Position numbers and translations under genes: made by a program. Of a stretch of DNA of 39,288 nucleotides, positions 24,958 through 34,463 are shown piece by piece. Position 1 is the stretch's first letter, and every line of letters begins with the position of its first letter. Below the pieces are notes generated by a model. It was not told the DNA's origin. It was given only the letters and a program-made list of their open reading frames with translations, and made no database searches. Origin of the DNA: Bacteroidota bacterium (GTDB taxonomy: Bacteria; Bacteroidota; Bacteroidia; Bacteroidales; DTGW01); the NCBI GenBank assembly GCA_029572965.1, contig JAKPQD010000085.1:1-39288 (forward strand). The letters are read 5' to 3'.

Positions 24958-25743
24958 ATGACAAAAATTATAGCTGTTTTATTGTTTCTAACGACTCTTT
25001 GTGTTAAAGGCCAGGAATCAAAATACCAGTTAATATGGGCAGATGAGTTCAATCAAAGTTATTTAGATACCAATTATTGGACTATTGAAGTCAATGGCCA
25101 TGGTGGCGGAAATAATGAATTACAATATTATACAGATAGGGCTTCAAATATCAGGCTGGAAAACGGTCTGCTTGTTATAGAAGCCCATCAAGAGCCGTTT
25201 CTGGAAAAACAATACACCTCAGCCCGCATAAAAACGCAGAAAAAAGCCTTCTGGAAATATGGACGCTTTGAAGCCCGCATGAAATTGCCTTACGGTCAAG
25301 GAATGTGGCCAGCATTTTGGATGCTCGGAGAAAATATTTCTTCTGTAGGATGGCCAAAGTGTGGCGAAATAGATATCATGGAAATGATTGGCGGAAATGC
25401 CAATGATTCAACCGTATATTCTACCCTGCATTGGGCAAATATCGAAGATGGAGGCCATAAACAACATGGCGACACGCTGAAACTTATCTCTGGCAAACTT
25501 GCTGACGATTTTCACGTTTATGCTGTTGAATGGGACGAAAAAACAATAAAAGCCTTTTGCGACAACGCCTGTTTCTTTATAATAGATATCAATAGCCCTG
25601 AAATGCACGCTTTTCATAACAATTTTTTTATCATCCTTAATTATGCTGTAGGCGGCAACTGGCCAGGCAGCCCAATTGAAACCACCGTTTTTCCCCAAAA
25701 AATGCAGGTGGACTATGTCAGGGTTTATAAAAAGCATGATTAA
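24958..25743 (+). CDS. Secreted GH16 beta-glucanase (laminarinase-like)
   Basis: 261 aa. Signal peptide 1-18 (IIAVLLFLTTLCVKG), then a single GH16 jelly-roll domain. Signatures: LIWADEFNQSYLDTNYW, GGGNNELQYYTD, YTSARIKTQKKAFWKYGRFE, LPYGQGMWPAFWMLG, and the catalytic block GEIDIMEMIG with nucleophile E137, D139 and acid/base E142; NYAVGGNWPG follows. This pattern is that of family GH16 endo-beta-1,3-glucanases, hydrolysing laminarin-like glucans in the periplasm or outside. No SusC/SusD or other carbohydrate genes are beside it, so it is not in an evident polysaccharide-utilisation locus. Exact glucan not provable from the sequence. Confidence 0.93.
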   Translation: MTKIIAVLLFLTTLCVKGQESKYQLIWADEFNQSYLDTNYWTIEVNGHGGGNNELQYYTDRASNIRLENGLLVIEAHQEPFLEKQYTSARIKTQKKAFWKYGRFEARMKLPYGQGMWPAFWMLGENISSVGWPKCGEIDIMEMIGGNANDSTVYSTLHWANIEDGGHKQHGDTLKLISGKLADDFHVYAVEWDEKTIKAFCDNACFFIIDINSPEMHAFHNNFFIILNYAVGGNWPGSPIETTVFPQKMQVDYVRVYKKHD

Positions 25744-25853
25744 CAGATATTTTGCAGATACTCATTTCTTATCAGACTGATATTTAGGGACAAACTTTTC
25801 TAATTTAAGTATATTTTATATCTTTAGCCCATTAATACTAAAATAAAAGAAAA

Positions 25854-26747
25854 ATGCTTACCAAAAAATTATTATACGTTGCGTTATCAACAATGGTATT
25901 GGCTTGTTGTACCCCCGAAGAAGGTGAAGACCTTGTTGACCCAAACAATCCTCCGGCCAAAGAAATCGAATACGGCATGGAAGCCAAAATTGGTAAAACT
26001 TCATGGAAAGCAGTCAATTTTAGCATACAAATGATTGGCAAAAATCTGATCATCAGCGGTACCTCTGATACAATGGGCACTATTACCATTCATTTGCAAG
26101 ATACTGCTGTTGGTACCTATTATCTCAATCCTGCTTCTGGCAACTATGCCTTTGTAGCCGATACCATCTCTGATGCATTAGGCTATACGTTTGGCAATTC
26201 GCTTGCTGGCGGGGCGGTAATAATTAATAAAGTGGACAGAGATTCGTTAACTATTTCGGGAAACTTCATTTTTACTGCTTACAATGGGGTTCGCCACACA
26301 ACAACTACATATTCGCAAGGCTCGTTTATCAATATCCCTTATTCTGAAACAAGTTTGCCCAAAAAAGGGATGATTTCATACATTAACAACAAAAAAGTAA
26401 CTGCTGATAGTGTTAAAGCTGGCATTGCTAAGGATGAAATAATGTTTATGGCTTACTTTGGCAACGATGAAATTGGCATAGATATTAAAAATGTTTTTAA
26501 AGGAAATTATCCTCTTGGCAAAGAATATGCGCATTTGGCCCGTTACAATACTATAGGCGATACGATTTTATATACTACTAAAGATAATAATTATGTTGGT
26601 GGCATTGTATCTATTACCAATATTACCAAAGATTCATTAGCATCCGGAAGCTTTGTTTTTACTGTTTACAGGGCAAAAGACCGCAAAATAATGAATTTCA
26701 ACCGTGGAATATTCAACGACATTAAACTTAACAATTATACCAAATAA
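25854..26747 (+). CDS. DUF6252-like lipoprotein with an internal duplication
   Basis: 297 aa. Signal peptide with lipobox-like MVLACC; C18 or C19 is lipidated. Two copies of a beta-rich domain follow, at about residues 41-162 and 165-293. Each has the order 'xAKI..xsWkA', an 'ISGT' or equivalent strand, a 'GTYYLNP' or 'GNYPLG' turn, and a closing 'DSL..SG.F.FT.Y........F..G.F.....I' segment (DSLTISGNFIFTAYNG and DSLASGSFVFTVYRAK). This resembles DUF6252 lipoproteins of Bacteroidetes, of unknown role. It ends 3 bp before the aldo/keto reductase gene, so the two are likely co-transcribed, with no obvious functional connection. Confidence 0.75.
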   Translation: MLTKKLLYVALSTMVLACCTPEEGEDLVDPNNPPAKEIEYGMEAKIGKTSWKAVNFSIQMIGKNLIISGTSDTMGTITIHLQDTAVGTYYLNPASGNYAFVADTISDALGYTFGNSLAGGAVIINKVDRDSLTISGNFIFTAYNGVRHTTTTYSQGSFINIPYSETSLPKKGMISYINNKKVTADSVKAGIAKDEIMFMAYFGNDEIGIDIKNVFKGNYPLGKEYAHLARYNTIGDTILYTTKDNNYVGGIVSITNITKDSLASGSFVFTVYRAKDRKIMNFNRGIFNDIKLNNYTK

Positions 26748-26750
26748 ATA

Positions 26751-27743
26751 ATGGCATATACGGCTAACGAGGCAAGGTACAACAACATGGTGTACCGCAG
26801 GTGCGGAAAAAGTGGGATAAAGTTGCCGATGATATCTTTGGGCCTTTGGCACAATTTTGGAGGCGTTGATGTTTTTGAAAATAGCCGCGAAATCCTTTGG
26901 CATGCCTTTGATAACGGGATAACCCATTTTGACCTTGCAAATAATTACGGCCCACCAGCTGGTTCAGCCGAAGAAACTTTTGGACAGGTGATGGATAAAG
27001 ACTTTCGTTCATATCGTGACGAAATGATCATTTCTACTAAAGCAGGCTATTATATGTGGCCAGGTCCCTATGGCGAATGGGGCTCACGAAAGTATCTTGT
27101 CTCCAGCTTAGACCAGAGCCTGAAAAGGATGAAGCTTGACTATGTGGACATATTCTATTCGCACCGTCCAGACCCTGAAACCCCGATAGAGGAAACCATG
27201 ATGGCACTTGACCATGTAGTGCGTCAGGGAAAAGCTTTATATGCTGGTATTTCAAACTATACAGCCGAACAAACACAAAAAGCTGCTGAGATTCTTAAAA
27301 GTCTTGGAACTCCTTGCCTGATTCACCAAGCCAGATACTCGATGTTTGACCGTTGGGTCGAGAACGCATTGTTAGATGAATTAGAAAACCAAGGTGCAGG
27401 ATTGATTGCTTTTTCGCCACTGGCACAGGGGTTGCTTACCGATAAATATTTACATGGCATTCCTGAAGGTTCGCGAGCTTCAAAAGAGCATGGTTTTCTT
27501 AAACCTCAGCATATTACTGACGAAAAGTTGGATAAAATAAAACAGCTCAACCAAATAGCATTAGATAGAGGCCAAAGCCTTGCCCAGATGGCTATTGCCT
27601 GGTTGCTCAAAGACAACAGGGTGACTTCAATATTGGTTGGCGTAAGCAAAAAGGAACAACTTTACGACTGTATCAAATCTATCGAAAAACTTGAATTTGC
27701 TAAAGACGAATTGCAAAAAATAGAGAAAATACTCGGCGTTTAG
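26751..27743 (+). CDS. Aldo/keto reductase, YghZ/GprA type
   Basis: 330 aa, (beta/alpha)8 oxidoreductase using NADPH. Catalytic tetrad visible as D61 and Y66 (FDLANNYGPPAGSAEE), K97 (STKAGY) and H138 (YSHRPDPETP). The NNYGPPxGSAEE and KAGYxMWPGPYGEWGSRKYLxxSLDQSL phrases are those of the AKR14 group (L-glyceraldehyde-3-phosphate reductase / methylglyoxal reductase). The C-terminal SILVGVSKKEQL binds the cofactor phosphate. Probably detoxifies reactive carbonyls. It starts 3 bp after the lipoprotein gene and its stop overlaps that of the convergent CNNM gene by 4 bp. Confidence 0.93.
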   Translation: MAYTANEARYNNMVYRRCGKSGIKLPMISLGLWHNFGGVDVFENSREILWHAFDNGITHFDLANNYGPPAGSAEETFGQVMDKDFRSYRDEMIISTKAGYYMWPGPYGEWGSRKYLVSSLDQSLKRMKLDYVDIFYSHRPDPETPIEETMMALDHVVRQGKALYAGISNYTAEQTQKAAEILKSLGTPCLIHQARYSMFDRWVENALLDELENQGAGLIAFSPLAQGLLTDKYLHGIPEGSRASKEHGFLKPQHITDEKLDKIKQLNQIALDRGQSLAQMAIAWLLKDNRVTSILVGVSKKEQLYDCIKSIEKLEFAKDELQKIEKILGV

Positions 27744-29008
27744 TTCAATATTTTAAGGTATATCAACTCCAACCTCTTGTTTACCGTCTTCAAAATTTTC
27801 ACTTGGAAATGGTCTATTTCAAAAACCTGATTTTGGGCCGGGATGCTATCTAACTTATACACCACAAAACCTGCAAGCGTATTGTAATTTTCATCTTCCG
27901 GTATATTGAGCTGGAATTTAGAGTTCAGCGTTTCAATATCTATTTTGCCCGAAAAGATGTAGCTATCTTCAGAAAGTTGTTTTTCAACAATGTCGTTTTT
28001 GTCGTGTTCATCTTCTATTTCCCCGAAAATTTCTTCCATAATATCCTCAATAGTAACAATACCTGAGGTGCCGCCAAACTCATCTACCACAACCGCCAGG
28101 CTTTTCCTTTCCTGCAAAAGGCTATGCAGCAAATTGTTGGCATTCATCGTTTCCGGGACAAAAGGAGCCGGGATAATTCGGGTTTTTATGTTATTCGGGT
28201 TTTTTATAAAATCTTTAATATTGATATAACCGATGATATTGTCAATATTTTCTTTATAAACCAAAAGTTTTGAAAACCCTGACTCGATAAACTTATTTTT
28301 AACATTGTCAATAGAAGTTTTGATATCTACGGCAACCAGTTCAGTCCTGGGAATCATACAGTCGCGGACTTTGACACTCGAAAAATCAAGGGCATTTCTG
28401 AAAAGTCTTATTTCATGTTCGGTATCAATGTCCTGAATCTGTTTATCTTCGGTTTGTTCCAGCAGATAGGATATATCCAGCTTGCTAAAAACTTCTTTGG
28501 TGTTTTTGGTATCGCTATTTTTGCCCACCAGCTTTAGTATCCATTCCGAGAACATCATGATTAATTTTGCCGGGATGTACAAAATGAGATAAAAAACAAA
28601 CAGGGGAACACTTAAGTAATTCAAAAAAAAGTTAGGGTTTAAGCGGAATATAAACTTAGGGAAGAACTCTCCGGCAGTAATTATAAGCAACGTAGAAATG
28701 ATGGTTTGTAAAACAAAGACAGACACTTCGTTATTGAGTACTTGCATAAGCGGAGCCGAGAGCATCTTTGCCATTATCAAACCATAGATAACCAAAACCA
28801 GGTTATTGGCCAAAAGCACTACTGCAATATATTGCGAAGGGTTTTTAACAAAAATCTGTACTATGCCCGATGTAAATATTCCGCTTTTCCGGTCCAGCTC
28901 AATCCTTAGGCGATTGGCCGAAACAAAAGCAATTTCCATGCCTGAAAAAAATGCTGAAACTAAAAGGCATAAAATAACTAAAAACCACGATGAGGACAAC
29001 AATTCCAT
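27740..29008 (-). CDS. CNNM/CorC (HlyC) family membrane protein
   Basis: 422 aa. Residues 1-185 are a DUF21/CNNM membrane domain with three to four helices (LVILCLLVSAFFSGMEIAFVS opening, then ITAGEFFPKFIF). Residues about 205-330 are two CBS domains (VKVRDCMIPRTELVAVDIKTS; SLAVVVDEFGGTSGIVTIEDIMEEIFGEIEDEHD), and about 340-420 is the CorC_HlyC domain. Such proteins take part in Mg2+ or Co2+ efflux; in gliding Bacteroidetes a related paralogue is GldE, but no gld gene is nearby to support that name. Single gene, 3' overlapping the convergent reductase. Confidence 0.9.
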   Translation of the reverse strand: MELLSSSWFLVILCLLVSAFFSGMEIAFVSANRLRIELDRKSGIFTSGIVQIFVKNPSQYIAVVLLANNLVLVIYGLIMAKMLSAPLMQVLNNEVSVFVLQTIISTLLIITAGEFFPKFIFRLNPNFFLNYLSVPLFVFYLILYIPAKLIMMFSEWILKLVGKNSDTKNTKEVFSKLDISYLLEQTEDKQIQDIDTEHEIRLFRNALDFSSVKVRDCMIPRTELVAVDIKTSIDNVKNKFIESGFSKLLVYKENIDNIIGYINIKDFIKNPNNIKTRIIPAPFVPETMNANNLLHSLLQERKSLAVVVDEFGGTSGIVTIEDIMEEIFGEIEDEHDKNDIVEKQLSEDSYIFSGKIDIETLNSKFQLNIPEDENYNTLAGFVVYKLDSIPAQNQVFEIDHFQVKILKTVNKRLELIYLKILN

Positions 29009-29368
29009 AAAAGGTCAATTTAACAGTATATTAAAATATTTTTGACACACTAACCTGCAATCAACAGAGAATGATATAACATCCCTTTAATTATCTGAAT
29101 AAATAATTGTTTCATTTATCAGCCAAAAGTTTTTATTTGCAATCGTAGTCAACAAAATTAATGGGTTTCTTAATATGAAAATTCTTTTTCGTACAAAAAA
29201 CTGATTAATTTCAACATCAATGATTTTCATCCCCTTGGGTAAGACACCAATCAAAATTTTGTTTTGACCGCTAAACAAACATATTTAAAATTTCTTTAAA
29301 CATATTGGATACACAAACACTTATGTATTCTGTAATAAAATAAGTACTTTTGCATTTTCCGAATAATT
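29009..29368. other. Intergenic region between the CNNM and transglycosylase genes
   Basis: 360 bp, A/T-rich, with divergent start sites at both ends. A 63-codon frame on the minus strand (29087-29278) has no recognisable domain and is probably chance. The promoter at 29322-29352 is the only feature supported. Confidence 0.5.
29322..29352 (+). promoter_or_regulatory. Promoter of the transglycosylase-uvrA unit
   Basis: TATG (29322-29325), 19-nt spacer, then TACTTTTG (29345-29352), a perfect TAnnTTTG box, 16 nt above the ATG at 29369. Confidence 0.6.
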
Positions 29369-30355
29369 ATGAAAGCATCATATAAAGTATCAATTATCAT
29401 TGCAGGTCTGGTCTTGCTGTCTTTTTTGGGCTATAGCGTTGTTTGTGGAAGTTCTACCAAAAAAGTAAATGACCAATATATCATTAGTGCAGCCGAGTTG
29501 CCTGAGGCTTTAGCTTTTGCCGGCGATTCTGTTCCGCTCCAAAAGTTTGATGTTCGCGAGAGCCTTGACCGCGAAATACACATCAATATTTATTTTCAGT
29601 CGCAGACCATTTTGATCCTCAAGCGCGCTAACCGTTTTTTGCCTGAGATAGAACGAATACTTAAAGAAGAAGGGGTTCCTGCCGATTTTAAATACCTGGC
29701 AGTAGCCGAAAGTGGTCTTACCAATGTGGTTTCACCTGCTAAAGCTGCAGGCTTCTGGCAATTTCTCAAAAGCACAGGACAAAAATATAACCTAAAGATA
29801 ACTGATGAGGTAGATGAACGCTATCATCTCGAAAAGGCTACCAGAGCGGCATGTCAATACCTGAAAGAGCTGTATGGTATGTTTGGCAATTGGACATTAG
29901 CTGCTGCCGCTTATAATGTTGGCGAAAACAGGCTTAAAGATATTTTGGCAAACCAAAAAGTTAGCTCATACTATGACCTTTGGCTCAATGAAGAAACGGC
30001 ACGCTATATATTTAGGATTCTTGCTTTAAAACTAATAATTGAAAACCCTGTTGCTTATGGTTTTTCGATACCAGAAAAAGATCTTTATCAACCTTTGCAG
30101 TATATTGAGTTAAGTGTTGATTCTACAGTTACTGATTTAGCTCGGTTTGCGTTGGCCCAAAAATCGAACCTGAAAATGCTCGTATATTTCAATCCTTGGA
30201 TAAGAAGCAATAGCCTTACCTGTAAGACAAACGAAAAATATACTATTCGTATCCCTGCTCCGGGTTTTAGAGAAAGTGTTGAGAGCAGCAATTATCAGAG
30301 TTATCTGCAACAAAATTGCGACACGACAAGCAAACATAAAACTACATCATTTTAA
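29369..30355 (+). CDS. Membrane-anchored lytic murein transglycosylase (SLT domain)
   Basis: 328 aa. N-terminal hydrophobic segment (about 7-27) followed by the periplasmic part. Residues about 98-235 are an SLT lysozyme-like domain: YLAVAESGLTNVVSPAKAAGFWQF with catalytic E114, TRAACQYLKELYGMFGNWTLAAAAYNVGENRL, and the ETARYIFRILALKLI helix. This matches MltD-type enzymes cleaving peptidoglycan to 1,6-anhydro-MurNAc products. No clear LysM repeats follow; the short tail (about 240-320) is weakly LysM-like at best. It precedes uvrA by 20 bp, so both may share the promoter at 29322-29352. Confidence 0.9.
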   Translation: MKASYKVSIIIAGLVLLSFLGYSVVCGSSTKKVNDQYIISAAELPEALAFAGDSVPLQKFDVRESLDREIHINIYFQSQTILILKRANRFLPEIERILKEEGVPADFKYLAVAESGLTNVVSPAKAAGFWQFLKSTGQKYNLKITDEVDERYHLEKATRAACQYLKELYGMFGNWTLAAAAYNVGENRLKDILANQKVSSYYDLWLNEETARYIFRILALKLIIENPVAYGFSIPEKDLYQPLQYIELSVDSTVTDLARFALAQKSNLKMLVYFNPWIRSNSLTCKTNEKYTIRIPAPGFRESVESSNYQSYLQQNCDTTSKHKTTSF

Positions 30356-30375
30356 CATTCTCAAAGCATTTACAA

Positions 30376-33228
30376 ATGGCAGATAAGGCTTTAGACAATC
30401 AGTCGCAGCAAGCATTTATTGAAGATCCGGACAATATTCATGTGTATGGGGCACGGGTACATAACCTAAAAAATATTGATTTGTCTATACCCCGCAATTC
30501 ATTGGTTGTCATCACCGGATTGAGCGGGAGTGGCAAGTCATCGCTTGCTTTTGACACTATTTATGCCGAAGGGCAGCGCCGCTATATGGAAACACTGTCG
30601 GCTTATGCACGCCAATTTGTGGGCAACATGGAACGCCCCGATGTGGATAAAATTACCGGGCTCAGCCCTGTTATTGCTATTGAGCAAAAGACAACAAATA
30701 AAAACCCCCGTTCGACTGTTGGCACTATCACCGAGATATACGATTTTTTGCGTTTGCTTTATGCCAGGGCTTCTATTGCATATTCGTACAACACAGGCGA
30801 AGCAATGGTGCGCTATAGCGATGACCAGATCATCAAAATTATCAACGAGAAGTATAAAGGAAAAAAAATATATCTTTTAGCTCCAATTGTACGGGGACGC
30901 AAAGGCCACTATAAAGAGCTTTTTGAACAAATACGTAAGAAAGGGTTTATTCAAGTCCGTATAGATGGTAAAATAGAAGAACTCCGCTATAACATGCGTT
31001 TAGACAGGTACAAAACACACTATATTGAGATTGTTGTTGATAAGCTTATAGCTGGCGAAGAAAATAGTAAGCGGATAAAAGATTCTTTAGCTGTGGCAAT
31101 GCGCCAGGGTAAAGGTATTATCATGGTTTTGGAGAAAGATGAAGAGAAAGTACAATATTTTAGCCGGCTTTTGATGTGTCCTTCTACCGGAATATCATAT
31201 AATGAGCCGGCTCCGCATAGTTTTTCCTTTAATTCGCCACAAGGCGCCTGTCATAAATGCAATGGGCTTGGGCAAATTGCAGAACCTGACATGAACAGGC
31301 TTATTCCAAATCCTAAACTGTCTATAAAGAAAGGTGGTATAGCGCCTTTAGGTACTTACAAGAGTTCATATATATTTCTTATTATCGAGGCATTAGGCAA
31401 AAAGTACGATTTTACGCTCGATACACCACTTGAGAATATTTCAGAAGATGCCCTGAACACCATTTTATATGGCACAGACGAGCCATTGCAAGTTAAAAGT
31501 GCTTATGGCGGGCTTTCTAACTATACTTTGAGTTTTGACGGCCTTATCAATTATCTTAATCAGAATGCTGAAAAAGAAGACGATACCAAAAAAAGCGAGC
31601 TGAATTTTTTCAAAAATGTAGTATGCCCTGAGTGTAACGGCACCCGTCTTAACCGTGAAGCTTTGCATTTTAAGATTGACGGGAAAAACATTGCCGAGCT
31701 TTCTGCTATGGATATCGCAGATTTGGCCAAATGGCTCGAGGGGGTAGAAGACCGTTTGAGTGAAAAACAGCAAGCCATTGCCCGGGAAATATTGAAGGAG
31801 GTGAGGACCAGACTGGGCTTTCTGCTCAATGTAGGTCTTGACTATCTTACCCTCGATCGTTCATCGCGGACCTTGTCTGGCGGTGAAAGTCAACGTATCA
31901 GGCTTGCAACACAGATTGGCTCGCAATTAGTCAATGTTTTGTACATATTGGACGAACCAAGTATCGGTCTTCACCCGCGCGATAATAAAAGGCTGATAAA
32001 ATCGTTGCAAAATCTTCGTGATGCAAACAATTCGGTAATAGTTGTTGAGCATGACCGCGAAATGATTGAATCTGCTGATTATGTTATTGACATGGGGCCT
32101 AAAGCCGGACGTCATGGGGGCGATGTTTGTGCTCATGGGAAACCCGAAGATTTGAAAAATTATTGTTCTATAACATCTTTGTACCTGACTAACAAAAGAA
32201 AAATAGACGTCCCTGACAAGAGAAGAAAAGGAAATGGCAAAACTATCACGCTGATAGGCGCTACCGGCAATAATCTTAAGAATGTGGACATTGAAATTCC
32301 CCTTGGAATGATGGTATGTATAACAGGCGTTTCAGGTAGCGGAAAATCTTCTCTGATAAACCAAACCTTACAGCCTATTTTAAGCCAGCATTTCTATCGT
32401 TCGTTAACAGATCCTCTTCCTTATAAAGAAATTAGAGGCCTTGAGAATATTGATAAAGTTATAGAGGTTGACCAGTCGCCTCTTGGCCGTACCCCACGTT
32501 CCAATCCGGCAACTTATACAGGGGTTTTTACAGATATTCGTAAATTATTTGAGCTTACGCCTGATGCAAAGATACGTGGTTTTGGGCCAGGCCGTTTTTC
32601 TTTTAATGTAAAGGGCGGACGTTGCGAAGCTTGTAAAGGAGCTGGCATTCAAATTGTCGAAATGAATTTTTTGCCTGATATTTCTGTCGTTTGTAAAGAA
32701 TGTAATGGCAAACGTTACAACCGTGAAACATTGGAAGTACGTTATAAAGGAGAAACTATCAGCGATATTTTGGATATGACCATTGACCGTGCCGTGGACT
32801 TTTTTGCCAACATTCCTGCTATACACCGCAAATTAGATACCTTGAAACAGGTTGGACTTGGATATATTACACTTGGTCAGCAGGCTACTACGTTGTCGGG
32901 TGGTGAGTCACAGCGTGTAAAGCTTGCCGCTGAGCTTGCCCGAAAAGATACCGGAAAAACTTTATATATTTTGGACGAACCTACTATAGGGCTTCATTTT
33001 GAAGACATCCGTATTCTTATTGATGTACTCAACAAGCTGGTTGAGAAAGGCAATTCGGTAGTCATCATCGAACACAACACAGATATTATGAAGGTAGCCG
33101 ACTATATCATAGACCTTGGCCCTGATGGAGGCAAACGTGGAGGAAATATTGTCAATGCCGGCACCCCGGAGTTTATTGTTAAATCTGCTAAAGGCTTTAC
33201 TGCACAATATTTGAAAAATGAATTATAA
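30376..33228 (+). CDS. uvrA: Excinuclease ABC subunit A
   Basis: 950 aa, full length. Two ABC halves: Walker A GLSGSGKS (48-55) and GVSGSGKSS in the second half, signature motifs [19 protein letters not shown] and [18 protein letters not shown], Walker [14 protein letters not shown] and [13 protein letters not shown]. The UvrB-binding and insertion regions are present. Zinc modules: [10 protein letters not shown], and CEACKGAG...[10 protein letters not shown] in the C half; the first module reads C268-P-S-T271 with C292 and C295, where most bacteria have C-x2-C. It recognises bulky DNA lesions and loads UvrB in nucleotide excision repair. No uvrB or uvrC is nearby. Confidence 0.97.
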   Translation: MADKALDNQSQQAFIEDPDNIHVYGARVHNLKNIDLSIPRNSLVVITGLSGSGKSSLAFDTIYAEGQRRYMETLSAYARQFVGNMERPDVDKITGLSPVIAIEQKTTNKNPRSTVGTITEIYDFLRLLYARASIAYSYNTGEAMVRYSDDQIIKIINEKYKGKKIYLLAPIVRGRKGHYKELFEQIRKKGFIQVRIDGKIEELRYNMRLDRYKTHYIEIVVDKLIAGEENSKRIKDSLAVAMRQGKGIIMVLEKDEEKVQYFSRLLMCPSTGISYNEPAPHSFSFNSPQGACHKCNGLGQIAEPDMNRLIPNPKLSIKKGGIAPLGTYKSSYIFLIIEALGKKYDFTLDTPLENISEDALNTILYGTDEPLQVKSAYGGLSNYTLSFDGLINYLNQNAEKEDDTKKSELNFFKNVVCPECNGTRLNREALHFKIDGKNIAELSAMDIADLAKWLEGVEDRLSEKQQAIAREILKEVRTRLGFLLNVGLDYLTLDRSSRTLSGGESQRIRLATQIGSQLVNVLYILDEPSIGLHPRDNKRLIKSLQNLRDANNSVIVVEHDREMIESADYVIDMGPKAGRHGGDVCAHGKPEDLKNYCSITSLYLTNKRKIDVPDKRRKGNGKTITLIGATGNNLKNVDIEIPLGMMVCITGVSGSGKSSLINQTLQPILSQHFYRSLTDPLPYKEIRGLENIDKVIEVDQSPLGRTPRSNPATYTGVFTDIRKLFELTPDAKIRGFGPGRFSFNVKGGRCEACKGAGIQIVEMNFLPDISVVCKECNGKRYNRETLEVRYKGETISDILDMTIDRAVDFFANIPAIHRKLDTLKQVGLGYITLGQQATTLSGGESQRVKLAAELARKDTGKTLYILDEPTIGLHFEDIRILIDVLNKLVEKGNSVVIIEHNTDIMKVADYIIDLGPDGGKRGGNIVNAGTPEFIVKSAKGFTAQYLKNEL

Positions 33229-33346
33229 TATTTACCCTTGATTATTAAATTTTGAAAAAGTTAAAGAAGTAAGGGCCCGATGCAAGAGTAACACGTTTAT
33301 GGTTAATAACTCAAATTTAAAATTTTAGCTTCCTCATTATTTTTTA

Positions 33347-34009
33347 TTAGGGGATATTTACTTTTTCTCCTAAATATTTGGGCATCGTTTGATTGTATAA
33401 ATCCCAATATACCAACAAACGTGCAGGAAATTCGCGCAACAGTGTTTTTAACCCCCTGATAATACCTACGCCGGTAGCTCTGTATCCTATAGCATTCATA
33501 CCCATATATCGTGCTATATATATAGCCCTTTGAAGATGAAAGTTTTGCGATATAATAAGAACTTCGGTTTGACCAAATATCGTCCTGCACCGCACTACCG
33601 AGTCGAAAGTCCTGATACCCGCAAAGTCAAGATATAGTACCGAATCCGGGATTCCCATCCTGACAAGGACATTTCTCATTTTTATAGGCTCATTGTAACT
33701 CATGTACTGATTATCACCGCTTAGGATGAAATATTTCACTTTGCCTTTTCGATAAAGCTCTACGGCAGCGCCAATCCTGTTGTAGAAAAATGGATTAGGG
33801 GACCCTTCTTTTAGTCGGTTGCTTGTCCCCAATAATAAAGCCACTTTGGTATTAGGGAGCTTGTTTGTATCTGTATAAATATAAGGGTTTGATTTTAAGG
33901 ATATATAAAAATATGATGTTACAAGGATAACAATACCTATAGTTGCAAAAAACGCAAGTATTTTTATACTTCTTACAAAGCGAAATGGTTGATTTTGAGC
34001 GGGTCTCAT
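33347..34009 (-). CDS. SanA/ElyC/YdcF-family membrane protein
   Basis: 220 aa. One N-terminal membrane helix (about 15-37), then a DUF218 domain: ALLLGTSNRLKEGSPNPFFYNRIGAAVELY, YFILSGDNQY, MRNVLVRMGIPDSVLYLDFAG and ISQNFHLQRAIYIARYMGM. This is the SanA pattern (vancomycin exclusion at high temperature in E. coli), an inner-membrane protein affecting envelope permeability. Biochemical activity unestablished. It follows the HMA gene by 70 bp on the same strand and may be the tail of that transcript. Confidence 0.88.
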   Translation of the reverse strand: MRPAQNQPFRFVRSIKILAFFATIGIVILVTSYFYISLKSNPYIYTDTNKLPNTKVALLLGTSNRLKEGSPNPFFYNRIGAAVELYRKGKVKYFILSGDNQYMSYNEPIKMRNVLVRMGIPDSVLYLDFAGIRTFDSVVRCRTIFGQTEVLIISQNFHLQRAIYIARYMGMNAIGYRATGVGIIRGLKTLLREFPARLLVYWDLYNQTMPKYLGEKVNIP

Positions 34010-34079
34010 TTATTTGTTCTATTGTTGCAAAAATAGTTGTTTTTTTGATACCCGCTTTCAATCGGCCAATAAATAGAAG

Positions 34080-34409
34080 TTATTCTTTTTTTTTGCAGCA
34101 GGCCGGAAGTTTGTTGTATGCCTTAAGGCCTGCTTTTACATCATCAGCATCGTACCCCAGCCAGCTTATTGCAGCTTTTATTTTGTCTGCATTGGTTTTT
34201 GCCGGTTTATAAACTACAGTTAAAATTTTTGTATTCATCTCCAGATCAGAACTGACTACTCCTTTTTCATAAGCAAGCGCTGTCTCAATGCGTTCTTTAC
34301 ACATTTCGCATTGTGCAGATGTTTGAATTTTCAAGGTATCTGAACTTTGGGCTTTCATAAAGCCAGAAAATGAAAGCACTACAACTATTAATAAAATTAT
34401 CTTTTTCAT
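34080..34409 (-). CDS. Secreted heavy-metal-associated (HMA) domain protein
   Basis: 109 aa from the ATG at 34409; the frame extends to a TTG at 34439, but the ATG gives a clean signal peptide (MKKIILLIVVVLSFSGFMKAQ). Residues about 26-93 are an HMA fold, beta-alpha-beta-beta-alpha-beta, with the metal site QCEMCKERIE (CxxC) and IKAAISWLGYDADDV as helix two. The tail ends in ACCKKKE, a second cysteine pair. Being exported, it would bind soft metals such as Cu+ in the periplasm rather than serve as a cytoplasmic chaperone. It lies 54 bp after the TonB-dependent receptor gene. Confidence 0.92.
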   Translation of the reverse strand: MKKIILLIVVVLSFSGFMKAQSSDTLKIQTSAQCEMCKERIETALAYEKGVVSSDLEMNTKILTVVYKPAKTNADKIKAAISWLGYDADDVKAGLKAYNKLPACCKKKE

Positions 34410-34463
34410 CTTGTAAGATTTTAACTTGTTAATATTCAATCGCCATCAGTCATCAGTAATTAT

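Noticed and set aside
24958-25743. GH16 gene as part of a polysaccharide-utilisation locus
   Set aside because: No SusC/SusD pair, other glycoside hydrolase or sugar transporter is adjacent.
27740-29008. Naming the CNNM/CorC protein gldE
   Set aside because: Sequence fits the broad family, but no gliding or type IX secretion gene is nearby and paralogues are common, so the specific name is unsupported.
29087-29278. 63-codon minus-strand frame in the gap before the transglycosylase gene
   Set aside because: No domain, no signal peptide, no clear ribosome site or promoter; A/T-rich intergenic sequence gives such frames by chance.
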